Shown here piece by piece: positions 36,211 through 44,004 of a stretch of DNA of 64,000 bases (positions are counted from its first letter, which is position 1; every line of letters begins with the position of its first letter). The notes below the pieces were generated by a model that saw only the letters and a program-made list of their open reading frames with translations, made no database searches and was not told the DNA's origin. Made by a program: the position numbers and the translations under genes. Source of the DNA: Flavobacteriales bacterium UBA5040. GTDB lineage: Bacteria > Bacteroidota > Bacteroidia > Flavobacteriales > Weeksellaceae. The stretch lies in NCBI GenBank assembly GCA_002415135.1, contig DIBY01000021.1, positions 121,967 through 185,966 of the forward strand, given 5' to 3'.

Positions 36211-36574
36211 AATAGATAATTTTTTAATTTGTTGTTGATATCGATAAAAAGGGTTCCAATAAAAATTCTGAAGACTCTAGATTTAATGTAGCAGTGAACA
36301 TTTAATAACATTTTTTTAAAAGTTCTCAATTGGGCACACCATTTTTTTCTTCAAGTAAAGTTGTTAAGAGTTTGCAGGATATACTATTCTCGATCAGGAT
36401 AATTTATCCTTCTAAATGGAAGTTGTAAGACTTCTTCCTGAATGTTTAAAGAGGTAGTGGTGGTTCTTGGTCCCGGTGACTAAATTATCCCGGTTCTGGG
36501 ATTTTAAAGAACAGATTTTTAACTTTACTTTTTTAAAAAATCACTATCTTTAGGCCTTATTAATTCAGAAACTA
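36211..36574. other. Divergent intergenic region between the 522-residue gene and the XRE gene
   Basis: 364 bp, AT-rich, no frame or RNA gene. It must hold the promoter of the minus-strand 522-residue gene, for which I found no good TAnnTTTG match. It also contains a plus-strand box TATCTTTA at 36545-36552 (one mismatch to the consensus), 23 bases before the XRE ATG. Confidence 0.5.
36545..36552 (+). promoter_or_regulatory. Possible -7 box of the XRE regulator gene
   Basis: TATCTTTA matches TAnnTTTG in 7 of 8 positions at the usual distance from the ATG at 36575. Confidence 0.4.
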
Positions 36575-36991
36575 ATGGACAAGAAAATACACCAGGGAAG
36601 AAACATCAAACGTTTTCGGGAAATGCAAGGCATCAAGCAGGAAGCTTTAGCTTATGATTTAGGCGACGACTGGAATCAGAAAAAAATTTCAATGCTGGAA
36701 CAGAAAGAAGAAATTGACCTCACTTTGCTCCAGAAAGTATCGGAAGTTCTGAAATTACCCGTAGAAGCTTTTCAAAATTTTGATGAAGAACAGGCGATAA
36801 ATATTATTTCGAATACATTTCATGATTTTAAAGATAATGCTGTAGCTTCCGCAATGAATTATCAATGTGATTTTAATCCAATTGAAAAAGTTGTCCAACT
36901 CTATGATGAGAAAATTGCATTGTATGAAAGAATGTTGAAAGAGAAGGACGAAATGATGGCCAGATTGGAAGCCTTAATTAAAAGTAAATAA
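36575..36991 (+). CDS. XRE-family helix-turn-helix regulator
   Basis: This 138-residue protein has an N-terminal helix-turn-helix (residues about 8-65: GRNIKRFREMQGIKQEALAYDLGDDWNQKKISMLEQKEEIDLTLLQKVSEVLKLPVEAFQNF) and a C-terminal coiled coil rich in Glu, Lys and Met (YDEKIALYERMLKEKDEMMARLEALIKSK) likely used for dimerisation. The variant with GDDWNQ between the two recognition helices is common in Bacteroidota. It is divergent from the 522-residue gene and near the capsule promoter, so it may regulate either; there is no direct evidence. A gene-free, repeat-rich 1.2-kb region follows it. Confidence 0.85.
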   Translation: MDKKIHQGRNIKRFREMQGIKQEALAYDLGDDWNQKKISMLEQKEEIDLTLLQKVSEVLKLPVEAFQNFDEEQAINIISNTFHDFKDNAVASAMNYQCDFNPIEKVVQLYDEKIALYERMLKEKDEMMARLEALIKSK

Positions 36992-37367
36992 ATACTGCTA
37001 CTCCTAAATTCTAGCATTGCTGCCTACTGATTTTTTTATTATCTTATTATCTATAATAGATAACCATGTTTTACTTTAAGACGATAACTTAGAATTCATT
37101 TGTCACTTGATGTAATCGTCTGGAAATCAATTATATTTTCGGGTCTTTAAATAAGATTAAATTGATGAATCATTAACATCTCTAAGTATTTCAACTTTCG
37201 CACGGGATTATTACTTTAATAAATCTAACTATGGTGGGTCGCTTGATGTAAAAATAGGGATAGGAGACAAAAACATAGCTTTCTTTTGGCAATACTTTCT
37301 AATTTTAAAATATCATAATCTTGCTTTTTCCGAACTTTATTCAGACCAAAACTTTATGGCCGCGCAA

Positions 37368-37822
37368 ATCCAGTCTTGACGAAAACATAAACGTCCGAAA
37401 CCTAAAGGAGAGTAGGCGACTACAGGGAGTCAATTTTTTCAAATGAACCTACCTCAACCTCAACCTTATAAGCATTTCAACTGACTTAGGAGATTTTTAC
37501 GTTAAGAAATCTACTATAGATTCGCCGATTCAATTAAAGGTATAAAGATGAGGCAAAAAAGAATATTGCTTCCAGCGATAAAATTCAACTATCAGTATAT
37601 AAAAATACCCAGTGTTTGAGTGGCGGCAAAAAATTAAATTTTAATAAACCATTGATATTTCCGCCCGAGTTTTGGGGATTTTCTAAGAAGAAATATTGTT
37701 TTTTTAGTAAAAAGATCCAGTCTTGACCTTTTTTTTACTTTTTGTGTCAAGACAAACCATTGCAAATGGTTCGCTGATTCCTTTAAAACAACAATCACGA
37801 TGAGGCAAAAAGTAAAAGAGAA
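37368..37822. repeat. Imperfect dispersed direct repeat
   Basis: Two decayed copies share blocks in the same order. ATCCAGTCTTGAC occurs at 37368-37380 and 37715-37727. TTCGCyGATTC followed by TTAAA occurs at 37521-37540 and 37770-37790. GATGAGGCAAAAA occurs at 37547-37559 and 37799-37811. The spacing inside the copies differs (179 and 84 bases), so the second copy appears shortened. Confidence 0.6.
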
Positions 37823-37833
37823 ATATATTTGAC

Positions 37834-37918
37834 TGTATAGTTCATTCAGGATTATCATTTATAAGTGTATAGTTATATCAGGATTTATCTATTAATCTGT
37901 ATAGTTATTTTAGGACGG
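37834..37918. repeat. 32-bp tandem repeat, about 2.7 units
   Basis: Units start at 37834, 37866 and 37898, each with TGTATAGTT followed by a TCAGGATT-like block; the third is truncated and diverges into the next repeat. The period is exactly 32 bp between all three starts. Confidence 0.75.
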
Positions 37919-37933
37919 GTCAAGGACGGGTCA
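37912..37933. repeat. 11-bp tandem duplication
   Basis: AGGACGGGTCA is present twice without spacing (37912-37922, 37923-37933). It is notably GC-rich for this region and starts inside the third 32-bp unit. Confidence 0.75.
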
Positions 37934-37942
37934 TGTAAAATT

Positions 37943-38008
37943 ATACTTCATAGATGCTTCACGGATACTTCATGGATACTTCATGGATACTTCATGAGGA
38001 GTTCATGA
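37943..38008. repeat. 11-bp tandem repeat, six units
   Basis: Six consecutive 11-bp units with consensus ATACTTCATGG. Units 3 and 4 are identical, and the outer ones differ at one to three positions (ATACTTCATAG, ATGCTTCACGG, ATACTTCATGA, GGAGTTCATGA). The phase is kept over 66 bp. Confidence 0.8.
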
Positions 38009-38124
38009 AAAAATATTTTGATGAAGTACAATTTTAAATGAAATAATCAAGACATTTAATAAAATCAGGAACATATATTAATCTCAAAAAATTTAGTGTC
38101 AAGATTAATCTGAATCACGAATTT

Positions 38125-38157
38125 TTTGGCAGACCACATTTTTAAATCGTATTTTTG
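38125..38157 (+). promoter_or_regulatory. Predicted promoter of the polyprenyl synthase gene
   Basis: TATTTTTG at 38150-38157 is an exact -7 match, and TTTG at 38125-38128 lies 21 bp upstream as a -33 element. This supports the ATG at 38174 and excludes an upstream in-frame TTG at 38126. Confidence 0.55.
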
Positions 38158-38173
38158 CCCAAACAGAAAATTT

Positions 38174-39145
38174 ATGCAGTTTTTAGACGAATATCAGGAG
38201 ATGGTTGCCACCGCAATCGAAAAATATATTTTTAAAGATAAACCAGAGGAACTGTATGCTCCGATGAATTATATTATTTCACATGGTGGAAAGCGACTTC
38301 GTCCGATGATGGTTTTAATGGCGTGTGAAATGTTTGATGGTGACTTGCAAAAGGCGCTTAAGCCAGCTTTGGCTATCGAGTTTTTCCATAATTTCACTCT
38401 GATTCATGATGATATTATGGATGAAGCGCCGCTTCGTCGTGGAAAGCCGACTATTCATACTTTGCATGGAATAAATACCGGAATTCTCTCTGGTGACGCT
38501 TTGATGTTCAAAGCCATTAAGTTTTTTGAGGACCTGGAACCTAATTTGTACAAAGCATGCATGCGCGTTTTCATTCATACCGGATTGTTGCTTTGTGAAG
38601 GTCAGCAATACGATATCAACTTTGAAACGCAGGATGAAGTGACCTTTAATGATTACATTAGAATGATCACCTATAAAACTGGAATCTTAAGTGCCTCTTC
38701 TTTTGAGATCGGTGCCTTGATCGCTGGTGCAGATTTTAAAGATGCCAAAGCTATCTTCAATTTCGGTAAGCATGTCGGAATCGCTTTCCAGATCATGGAT
38801 GATTATTTGGATGTTTTTGGAAACCAGGAACAGTTTGGTAAAAAGCACGCTGGAGATATTTATGAAAATAAGAAAACAGTATTATACCTTTTAGCCAAAG
38901 AACACGGAACTGAGGAAGAAAGAAAAGAACTGGAATTCTGGTACTCCAAGAAAACCGATAATGTAGATAAGGTTTATAGCGTAGAAAAGATTTTCAGACG
39001 GACCAAAGTAGATGAAAAAACACTGCTGCTCATTCAGGAACACAATGAACTTGCTCAACAATATCTTAATAAAATTAGTGTTTCAGATGCCAAGAAAAAG
39101 CCGTTTATTGAACTGGCGAATTACCTATTACGAAGAGAAAGCTAG
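38174..39145 (+). CDS. ispB: Polyprenyl diphosphate synthase (octaprenyl-type)
   Basis: This 323-residue trans-prenyltransferase has HGGKRLRPMMVLMAC near residue 40, the first Asp-rich motif LIHDDIMDEAPLRRGKPTIH near 85, GDALMFKAIKFF, and the second motif IAFQIMDDYLDVFGNQEQFGKKHAGDIYENKKTVL. It condenses isopentenyl diphosphate units to the long-chain prenyl diphosphate used for menaquinone. The start at 38174 (MQFLDEYQEM) fits both homolog length and the predicted promoter. A GSCFA gene follows after 74 bp, possibly in the same transcript. The DDxxD and second Asp-rich motifs are intact. Confidence 0.92.
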   Translation: MQFLDEYQEMVATAIEKYIFKDKPEELYAPMNYIISHGGKRLRPMMVLMACEMFDGDLQKALKPALAIEFFHNFTLIHDDIMDEAPLRRGKPTIHTLHGINTGILSGDALMFKAIKFFEDLEPNLYKACMRVFIHTGLLLCEGQQYDINFETQDEVTFNDYIRMITYKTGILSASSFEIGALIAGADFKDAKAIFNFGKHVGIAFQIMDDYLDVFGNQEQFGKKHAGDIYENKKTVLYLLAKEHGTEEERKELEFWYSKKTDNVDKVYSVEKIFRRTKVDEKTLLLIQEHNELAQQYLNKISVSDAKKKPFIELANYLLRRES

Positions 39146-39219
39146 TAGATGTTTTCTTGAACTCCCGCATCAAACAGCACATCAGCATATTATAAAATCA
39201 TCCCATCGTCAGATCGACC

Positions 39220-40170
39220 ATGAAATTCAGAACAGAAGTAGAAATTCCAAATTCTAGCAAAAAAATAGATATTGAAGATCAAATTTTTTCAATCGGCTCG
39301 TGCTTTTCAACCGAAATGACCGATCTTTTAAAAGAAGGACAATTGCAAACTTTCAATAACCCTTTTGGAACGCTTTTCAATCCTTTTTCGATCAACCATG
39401 CAGTTTCTAAATTGCACAATGCCGAATTTTACGAAGAAGGAGATTTGATCAGTTTTAACGAAGAAGTAATTTCTTTGGATCATCACACTTCGTTTAATAC
39501 TCGATTTGTACATCAAACTTTAGACAAGATCAATAGTCAGATAGAAGCTGGGAATCAGTTTTTGCGGAAGACCAGTTGGATTATCATTACGTACGGAACT
39601 TCCCATATTTATGAATTTCTGCCGAAGAAAAAACTGGTCACCAATTGCCACAAAATTCCAGCCAAGTATTTCGAAAAAAGATTGCTCACTCATTTAGAAC
39701 TAACGGATTCCATTTACGAAACTGTTGTTAATCTTACCGACATTGCAAAAGACGACGTTCAGATTGTATTTACAGTTTCGCCCGTTCGGCATACGAAAGA
39801 CGGGATGGTTGAAAATAATTTGAGTAAAGCGAAATTAATTACCGCAATCCATGAGATTCTTCCACAATTTGAAAACTGTCAGTATTTGCCCGCTTATGAA
39901 ATTCTAATGGATGATTTACGGGATTATCGTTTTTACAAAGAAGATTTAATTCATCCCAACAATCAGGCGATCAATTACATTTGGGAAAAATTTGGGAATG
40001 CTTATTTTTCTGATGAAACCATGGATTTTATCGAAGAGAATTTAAAAATTGCAAGATCTCTCGACCATAAAACCGCCGATGATAAAGATCCAAAATATCA
40101 GGAATTTTTGGGGAAGTTAAAAGAAAGAATTTCGATCCAACAATCGAAAGTGAAGCATAAAATATTTTAA
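39220..40170 (+). CDS. GSCFA domain protein
   Basis: This 316-residue protein has the family signature SIGSCFSTEMTDLLKEGQ near residue 25 (Gly-Ser-Cys-Phe-Ser), then NPFGTLFNPFSI, WIITYGTSHIYEF, VFTVSPVRHTKDGMVENNLSKAKL and YLPAYEILMDDLRDYRFYKEDLIHPN. The Ser in GSCF, with later Asp and His in DLIHPN, suggests an SGNH-like hydrolase fold. GSCFA proteins are frequent in Bacteroidota and alphaproteobacteria, but their substrate is unknown. There is no signal peptide, so it is cytoplasmic. Confidence 0.88.
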   Translation: MKFRTEVEIPNSSKKIDIEDQIFSIGSCFSTEMTDLLKEGQLQTFNNPFGTLFNPFSINHAVSKLHNAEFYEEGDLISFNEEVISLDHHTSFNTRFVHQTLDKINSQIEAGNQFLRKTSWIIITYGTSHIYEFLPKKKLVTNCHKIPAKYFEKRLLTHLELTDSIYETVVNLTDIAKDDVQIVFTVSPVRHTKDGMVENNLSKAKLITAIHEILPQFENCQYLPAYEILMDDLRDYRFYKEDLIHPNNQAINYIWEKFGNAYFSDETMDFIEENLKIARSLDHKTADDKDPKYQEFLGKLKERISIQQSKVKHKIF

Positions 40171-40364
40171 AATTATTTGGGCAGACATTTCCGCCTTCCG
40201 CTCCCGCTTTTTTATTTCGCTGCGCTGCACAAAAAGAGCTCCGCTCAAGTCGGGCTGCAGCTAGGAAATTTAAACTCACGATATTCAAATAAATCCGAAG
40301 GGTTTATTACTTAACTTAATGCTCTTAATCCCTTCACTATTCTTAATGGTTAAATTTTTCACAT

Positions 40365-40372
40365 TAAATTTG
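40365..40372 (+). promoter_or_regulatory. Predicted -7 box of the TatD gene
   Basis: TAAATTTG is an exact TAnnTTTG match 66 bases before the ATG at 40439. The 268-bp gap after the GSCFA gene otherwise holds a GC-rich patch (40190-40265) and no gene. Confidence 0.4.
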
Positions 40373-40438
40373 GTTAAGATTAAACTATTCCAGAATTAAA
40401 TTATTTTTACTTCTATAACTTACATTTTATAAAACAAA

Positions 40439-41203
40439 ATGATCGACACTCATACTCACTTATATTCCGAAGAATTCGACGAGGATCGAAAAGAAATGAT
40501 TTCCAGAGCAATCGGAAAAGGCATTTCTAAGTTCTATCTTCCTGCAATTAATTCGGAGACGCATGAAAAAATGCTGGCTTTAGAAACTGAATATCCATCT
40601 CAGATTATATCAATGATGGGTCTTCACCCGTGCTATGTAAAGCCCGAATCATGGGAACAGGAATTAAAATTAGTTGAAGAGTATTTGGATAAAAGACCAT
40701 TTGCCGCCATCGGAGAGATTGGTATTGATCTGCATTGGGATAAAACCACTTTAGATATTCAGGTGAAAGCTTTCGAACAGCAAATCGACTGGGCAGTTGA
40801 AAGAGACTTGCCGATTGTCATTCACACCCGAGAAAGTTTTGATGAAGTCTTCGAAGTTCTAGACCGAAAAAGACATCCGAAATTACGCGGAATTTTTCAC
40901 TGTTTTTCAGGAAATTTAGAGCAGGCCCAACGAGCAATTGATTTGAATTTCATCTTAGGAATCGGTGGAGTAGTCACCTTTAAAAATGGAAAGATCGATC
41001 AATTCTTAAACGAAATTCCTTTAAATAAAATAGTCCTCGAAACAGATTCTCCTTATCTGGCACCCGTTCCTAATCGCGGAAAACGTAACGAAAGTTCTTA
41101 CCTGGATCTAGTAGTGGGAAAATTGGTGAATATTTATGGTAAAGACTTTTCTGAAATCGACAGAATCACCACAGAAAACGCAGAGAAAATGTTCTCAATT
41201 TAA
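40439..41203 (+). CDS. tatD: TatD family metal-dependent hydrolase
   Basis: This 254-residue TIM-barrel nuclease has the metal ligands in order: MIDTHTHLYSEEF (His4, His6), GEIGIDLHWD (Glu near residue 93), IVIHTRESFDEV, GIFHCFSGNLEQA and LETDSPYLAPVPNRGKRNE. TatD proteins are 3'-5' DNA/RNA exonucleases linked to DNA repair and RNA surveillance. Length and motifs are typical. The gene is transcribed toward the methyltransferase gene, and a hairpin repeat element lies between the two 3' ends. Confidence 0.92.
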   Translation: MIDTHTHLYSEEFDEDRKEMISRAIGKGISKFYLPAINSETHEKMLALETEYPSQIISMMGLHPCYVKPESWEQELKLVEEYLDKRPFAAIGEIGIDLHWDKTTLDIQVKAFEQQIDWAVERDLPIVIHTRESFDEVFEVLDRKRHPKLRGIFHCFSGNLEQAQRAIDLNFILGIGGVVTFKNGKIDQFLNEIPLNKIVLETDSPYLAPVPNRGKRNESSYLDLVVGKLVNIYGKDFSEIDRITTENAEKMFSI

Positions 41204-41211
41204 TTAAGATG

Positions 41212-41334
41212 TTTTTCACGCAAAAAATTTTTTCTTGTGATGCCGCAAAATTATTTTAATGATTTCAAAAAAAAAAGACCGCAATGATCAATATTGCGGT
41301 CTTTGCGTCTTCCTTTGCGTCTTTGCGTGAAAAA
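41212..41334. repeat. Intergenic hairpin element, copy 1 (bidirectional terminator)
   Basis: The core is an 11-bp stem (AAGACCGCAAT with ATTGCGGTCTT, 41275-41303) with A and T flanks, so it can terminate the converging TatD and methyltransferase transcripts. It is followed by the CTTTGCGTCTTTGCG motif. The whole segment is bounded by a 13-bp inverted repeat (TTTTTCACGCAAA at 41212-41224 and its complement at 41322-41334). A second copy of core and tail lies at 42480-42543. Confidence 0.7.
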
Positions 41335-41361
41335 GACGCGTCTGAGAAATCGGAGGTTTTA

Positions 41362-42339
41362 TTAATGCTTTTTTAATTGATAAACCCCAAAGACATAATC
41401 ACTCGGATGTTTTTCCAGGAATTCATCCTCAAGTTGAAAAATCCGTTGTAAAACTTCTTTTTTTTCTGGAGTCAATTCTACGAAATGATGAGAGATCTCT
41501 TTTAGGGCACCCTGCAGAATATTATTACCATAAAATTTTTCTTCCAAAATATTAAATTTTTCATGAATTGAAGGAATGATAGAAGCTGAATCTACACATT
41601 CTGAGGGATCGGCAATGATCATCCGTAAAACTCCAGACCCATAATATTTATTTTTATAAATGTTGGTCTTGAATATTTTTCTATATTCTTTCGGGACAAT
41701 AGAAATAGCTTTGTTAATATATTCCAACTGCATTTTAGAATATTGTAAACGCGTTGCACCCACATATTCATTGATGATCAAAAGACCTTTAGACTCCAGG
41801 TTTTTAATAACAACTTGATCTAGAAATCCAGAAATACGGTCAAAATGATGCAGCGAAGCATGGAAGAAAACCACATCATATTTTTTATTTTGAAAGTTGT
41901 GCTGCAAAATGTTTGTAGCGAAATAGGAAATATTTTTTAATCCTTTTTTATCGGAAATTATTTTTCCTTTTTGTAATAATTCATCTGAGAAATCATAGCA
42001 ATCAATTTCACAGTTTTGATTTATTTCTGCAAGTCGAATTTCATGACTGCACACTCCGGTTCCCAGTGCTAAAATTTTTATCTTGTCTTTATTCTTAAAA
42101 TATTTTTCAGTAAGATATTCTTCGTAAAGGGTGTTTTCATTTCCGGTGATGAGTTTGTTCCATCTTTTTGTAACGGCTGGTACGATCCAAAAACTTGAAG
42201 TTTCTAATATATTGTCATTAAATGCGCTTTTTGTACGCTGAAAAGAATCGCTATTAATTTTTGAAAGCAAGAACGGTAAACCCCTTTGATGAAATTTAAT
42301 GTAAATGTCAGAAATATCTTCTCTGGTTATGATTCTCAT
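41362..42339 (-). CDS. Class I SAM-dependent methyltransferase
   Basis: This 325-residue protein has a class I methyltransferase core from residue about 90 to 200. KIKILALGTGVCSHEIRLAEI is motif I, DCYDFSDELLQKGKII is the motif II acidic loop, and YDVVFFHASLHHFDRISGFLDQVVIKNLESKGLLIINEYVG covers motifs IV and V. The substrate is not predictable; such stand-alone enzymes may act on small molecules or lipids. It is monocistronic, between two copies of an intergenic hairpin repeat. The N-terminal 80 residues have no recognisable domain. Confidence 0.83.
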   Translation of the reverse strand: MRIITREDISDIYIKFHQRGLPFLLSKINSDSFQRTKSAFNDNILETSSFWIVPAVTKRWNKLITGNENTLYEEYLTEKYFKNKDKIKILALGTGVCSHEIRLAEINQNCEIDCYDFSDELLQKGKIISDKKGLKNISYFATNILQHNFQNKKYDVVFFHASLHHFDRISGFLDQVVIKNLESKGLLIINEYVGATRLQYSKMQLEYINKAISIVPKEYRKIFKTNIYKNKYYGSGVLRMIIADPSECVDSASIIPSIHEKFNILEEKFYGNNILQGALKEISHHFVELTPEKKEVLQRIFQLEDEFLEKHPSDYVFGVYQLKKH

Positions 42340-42479
42340 TAAAGATTGATATAATTTGAATGTTGTGTCTGTGTAAAATTATAATTTTAATATTGATAAA
42401 AAAAATTAATATGCTTACTGTAATTATTGTTTTTTTTAAAGTGAAAATATTTATTAAAGTATTCTTTCAAAACATAAAT

Positions 42480-42543
42480 ATAAAAAGACCGCAATGCGTA
42501 ACATTGCGGTCTTTCCGTCTTACTTTGTATTTGCGTGAAAGAA
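42480..42543. repeat. Intergenic hairpin element, copy 2 (terminator of the helicase gene)
   Basis: AAAGACCGCAATG pairs with CATTGCGGTCTTT around a 5-base loop, followed by CGTCTT, CTTTG and TTTGCGTGAAA segments, the same order as copy 1. On the minus strand the A-rich left flank becomes a U tract, so it can terminate the DEAD-box gene that ends at 42544. It has the same orientation as copy 1. Confidence 0.7.
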
Positions 42544-43797
42544 TTATCTGTTTCTCGTAAAATTACTTTTATTATTTGGCTTTTTACTATGACCACTTGC
42601 AGAATTTCCTTGTGGTGGTCTTGGTCTGAAAGGTTTATTATTCGAATCTCTTTTTTCAGCTACCAAATTTTCGGTATGAAAAGGATGCTCCTTTTCAACT
42701 GGAATTTTCTTACCGATCAATTTTTCGGTATTCTTTAGATTCAATAGATCTAAACCATCAACGAAAGAGATCGAACTTCCTTCTGAGCCTGCTCTTCCAG
42801 TTCTACCGATTCGGTGAACGTAAGTTTCAGAAACATCAGATAATTCAAAGTTGACTACATATTTCAATTCATCAATATCGATTCCTCTCGCTGCAATATC
42901 AGTTGCAACCAAGATTCTTGTTTTTCCGGATTTGAAATTTGAAAGTGCATTTTGTCTTTGATTCTGAGATTTATTTCCGTGAATCGCTTCTGCAGAAATT
43001 TTATGACTCTGCAGTTTTCTGGCAATTTTATCAGCACCATGTTTCGTGCGTGAAAATACAAGAACAGATTCTCTAATATCGTTCTGTAAAATATGCGTTA
43101 ACAGATCCAGTTTGTTGTCTTTATCTACAAAATATACTTTCTGCTGAATCGTATCTGCGGTTGCAGAAACTGGTGCTACTTCTACCTGGATCGGATTGGT
43201 CAACATCGAGCTCGCCAGCTTATTGATCTCTTCAGGGAACGTTGCCGAGAAGAAAAGGGTTTGTCTTTTTGGAGGAAGTAACTTAATAATTCTCTTCACA
43301 TCATGAACAAATCCCATATCAAGCATTCTGTCTGCTTCGTCTAAAACGAAAACTTCTAAATGTTTTAAGGAAATGATTCCTTGTGAAATAAAATCCAATA
43401 ATCTTCCTGGAGTTGCTACAAGAATATCAACGCCTCTTCTCAATGCGTTTTCTTGAGCCGCTTGTTTTACACCACCGAAAACCACTAAGTTTCTTAATCT
43501 TAGGTGTCTTCCGTACGATTTAAAACTTTCATCAATTTGAATAGCTAACTCTCTTGTTGGAGTCAGAATCAAAACTTTGATGTGATTGTTTTTTTGGTTT
43601 TTAATGGCTAAATTTTGCAGGATCGGAATAGCAAATGCTGCAGTTTTTCCTGTTCCTGTTTGGGCAGTTCCTAATAAATCTCTGCCTTGTAAAATATGGG
43701 GAATCGATTTTTGTTGAATAGGTGTTGGTTGGGTGTAACCCTCTTCCTTAAGCGCTTTTGCGATAGGATCAATTAAGTTTAAGTCGGTAAAATTCAA
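42544..43797 (-). CDS. DEAD-box RNA helicase (RhlE-like), TTG start
   Basis: This 417-residue helicase shows the Q motif GYTQPTPIQQKSIPHIL, motif I AQTGTGKT, Ia PTRELAIQ, motif II LDEADRMLDMGF, motif III FFSATFP, IV VLVFSRTKHGADKIA and motif VI HRIGRTGRAGSEG. A short basic tail rich in Pro, Asn, Gly and Lys (about 375-417) follows. These features match the RhlE group active in ribosome maturation and RNA turnover. The frame has no upstream ATG before a stop at 43813-43815. The conserved N-terminus (NFTDLNLIDPI) directly follows a TTG at 43797, so a TTG start is likely. A terminator and a -7 box lie upstream. Confidence 0.93.
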   Translation of the reverse strand: MNFTDLNLIDPIAKALKEEGYTQPTPIQQKSIPHILQGRDLLGTAQTGTGKTAAFAIPILQNLAIKNQKNNHIKVLILTPTRELAIQIDESFKSYGRHLRLRNLVVFGGVKQAAQENALRRGVDILVATPGRLLDFISQGIISLKHLEVFVLDEADRMLDMGFVHDVKRIIKLLPPKRQTLFFSATFPEEINKLASSMLTNPIQVEVAPVSATADTIQQKVYFVDKDNKLDLLTHILQNDIRESVLVFSRTKHGADKIARKLQSHKISAEAIHGNKSQNQRQNALSNFKSGKTRILVATDIAARGIDIDELKYVVNFELSDVSETYVHRIGRTGRAGSEGSSISFVDGLDLLNLKNTEKLIGKKIPVEKEHPFHTENLVAEKRDSNNKPFRPRPPQGNSASGHSKKPNNKSNFTRNR

Positions 43798-43928
43798 ATG
43801 AAATGTTTTTAATTAAAATGAAACTCGTGTCATTCTATAATATATGTAACGAAGAAAATGAAGTAAAAAAACTTGGTGAGTTTTCAGTTCCGCAGGGAAG
43901 CGGATTCATCTAGAATGACTACGTCCAT

Positions 43929-43951
43929 AAAAAAACCTTCCGCGAAGAAGG
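43929..43951 (-). terminator. Rho-independent terminator between DUF6438 and helicase genes
   Basis: On the minus strand CCTTC pairs with GAAGG around a 6-base loop, followed by seven T (A run at 43929-43935). It lies 54 bases after the DUF6438 stop, so most simply it ends that transcript. It also lies between the best -7 box and the helicase start. Confidence 0.6.
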
Positions 43952-43963
43952 AATTTAGTTCTG

Positions 43964-43971
43964 CAAATATA
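43964..43971 (-). promoter_or_regulatory. Best -7 box upstream of the helicase gene
   Basis: The minus strand reads TATATTTG, an exact match to TAnnTTTG, about 167 bases before the TTG start. If real, the leader would be about 160 nt and would contain the terminator-like hairpin. Confidence 0.35.
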
Positions 43972-44004
43972 GTTTAATTATTTTTAGCAAAGGATATTTA
44001 TGAA

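Larger units (their letters stand above)
36992..38173. other. Gene-free, repeat-rich region
   Basis: About 1.18 kb without a credible gene. Frames are short, and the only one over 70 codons (minus, 37634-37858) overlaps repeats and resembles nothing. The region holds imperfect dispersed repeats (37.37-37.82 kb), a hairpin (AACCATT with AATGGTT at 37755-37771), three 32-bp tandem units, a doubled 11-bp unit and six further 11-bp units. It ends with the ispB promoter. Confidence 0.6.

Noticed and set aside
37634..37858. Minus-strand frame of 74 codons in the repeat region
   Set aside because: It spans the decayed repeat and hairpin, starts within tandem repeats and resembles no known protein.
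37834..38008. Possible CRISPR array
   Set aside because: The 32-bp and 11-bp units are directly adjacent without spacers, and no cas gene is present in the window.
42360..42596. Small ORFs on both strands between the methyltransferase and helicase genes
   Set aside because: They cover the hairpin repeat element and AT-rich DNA and are likely chance frames.
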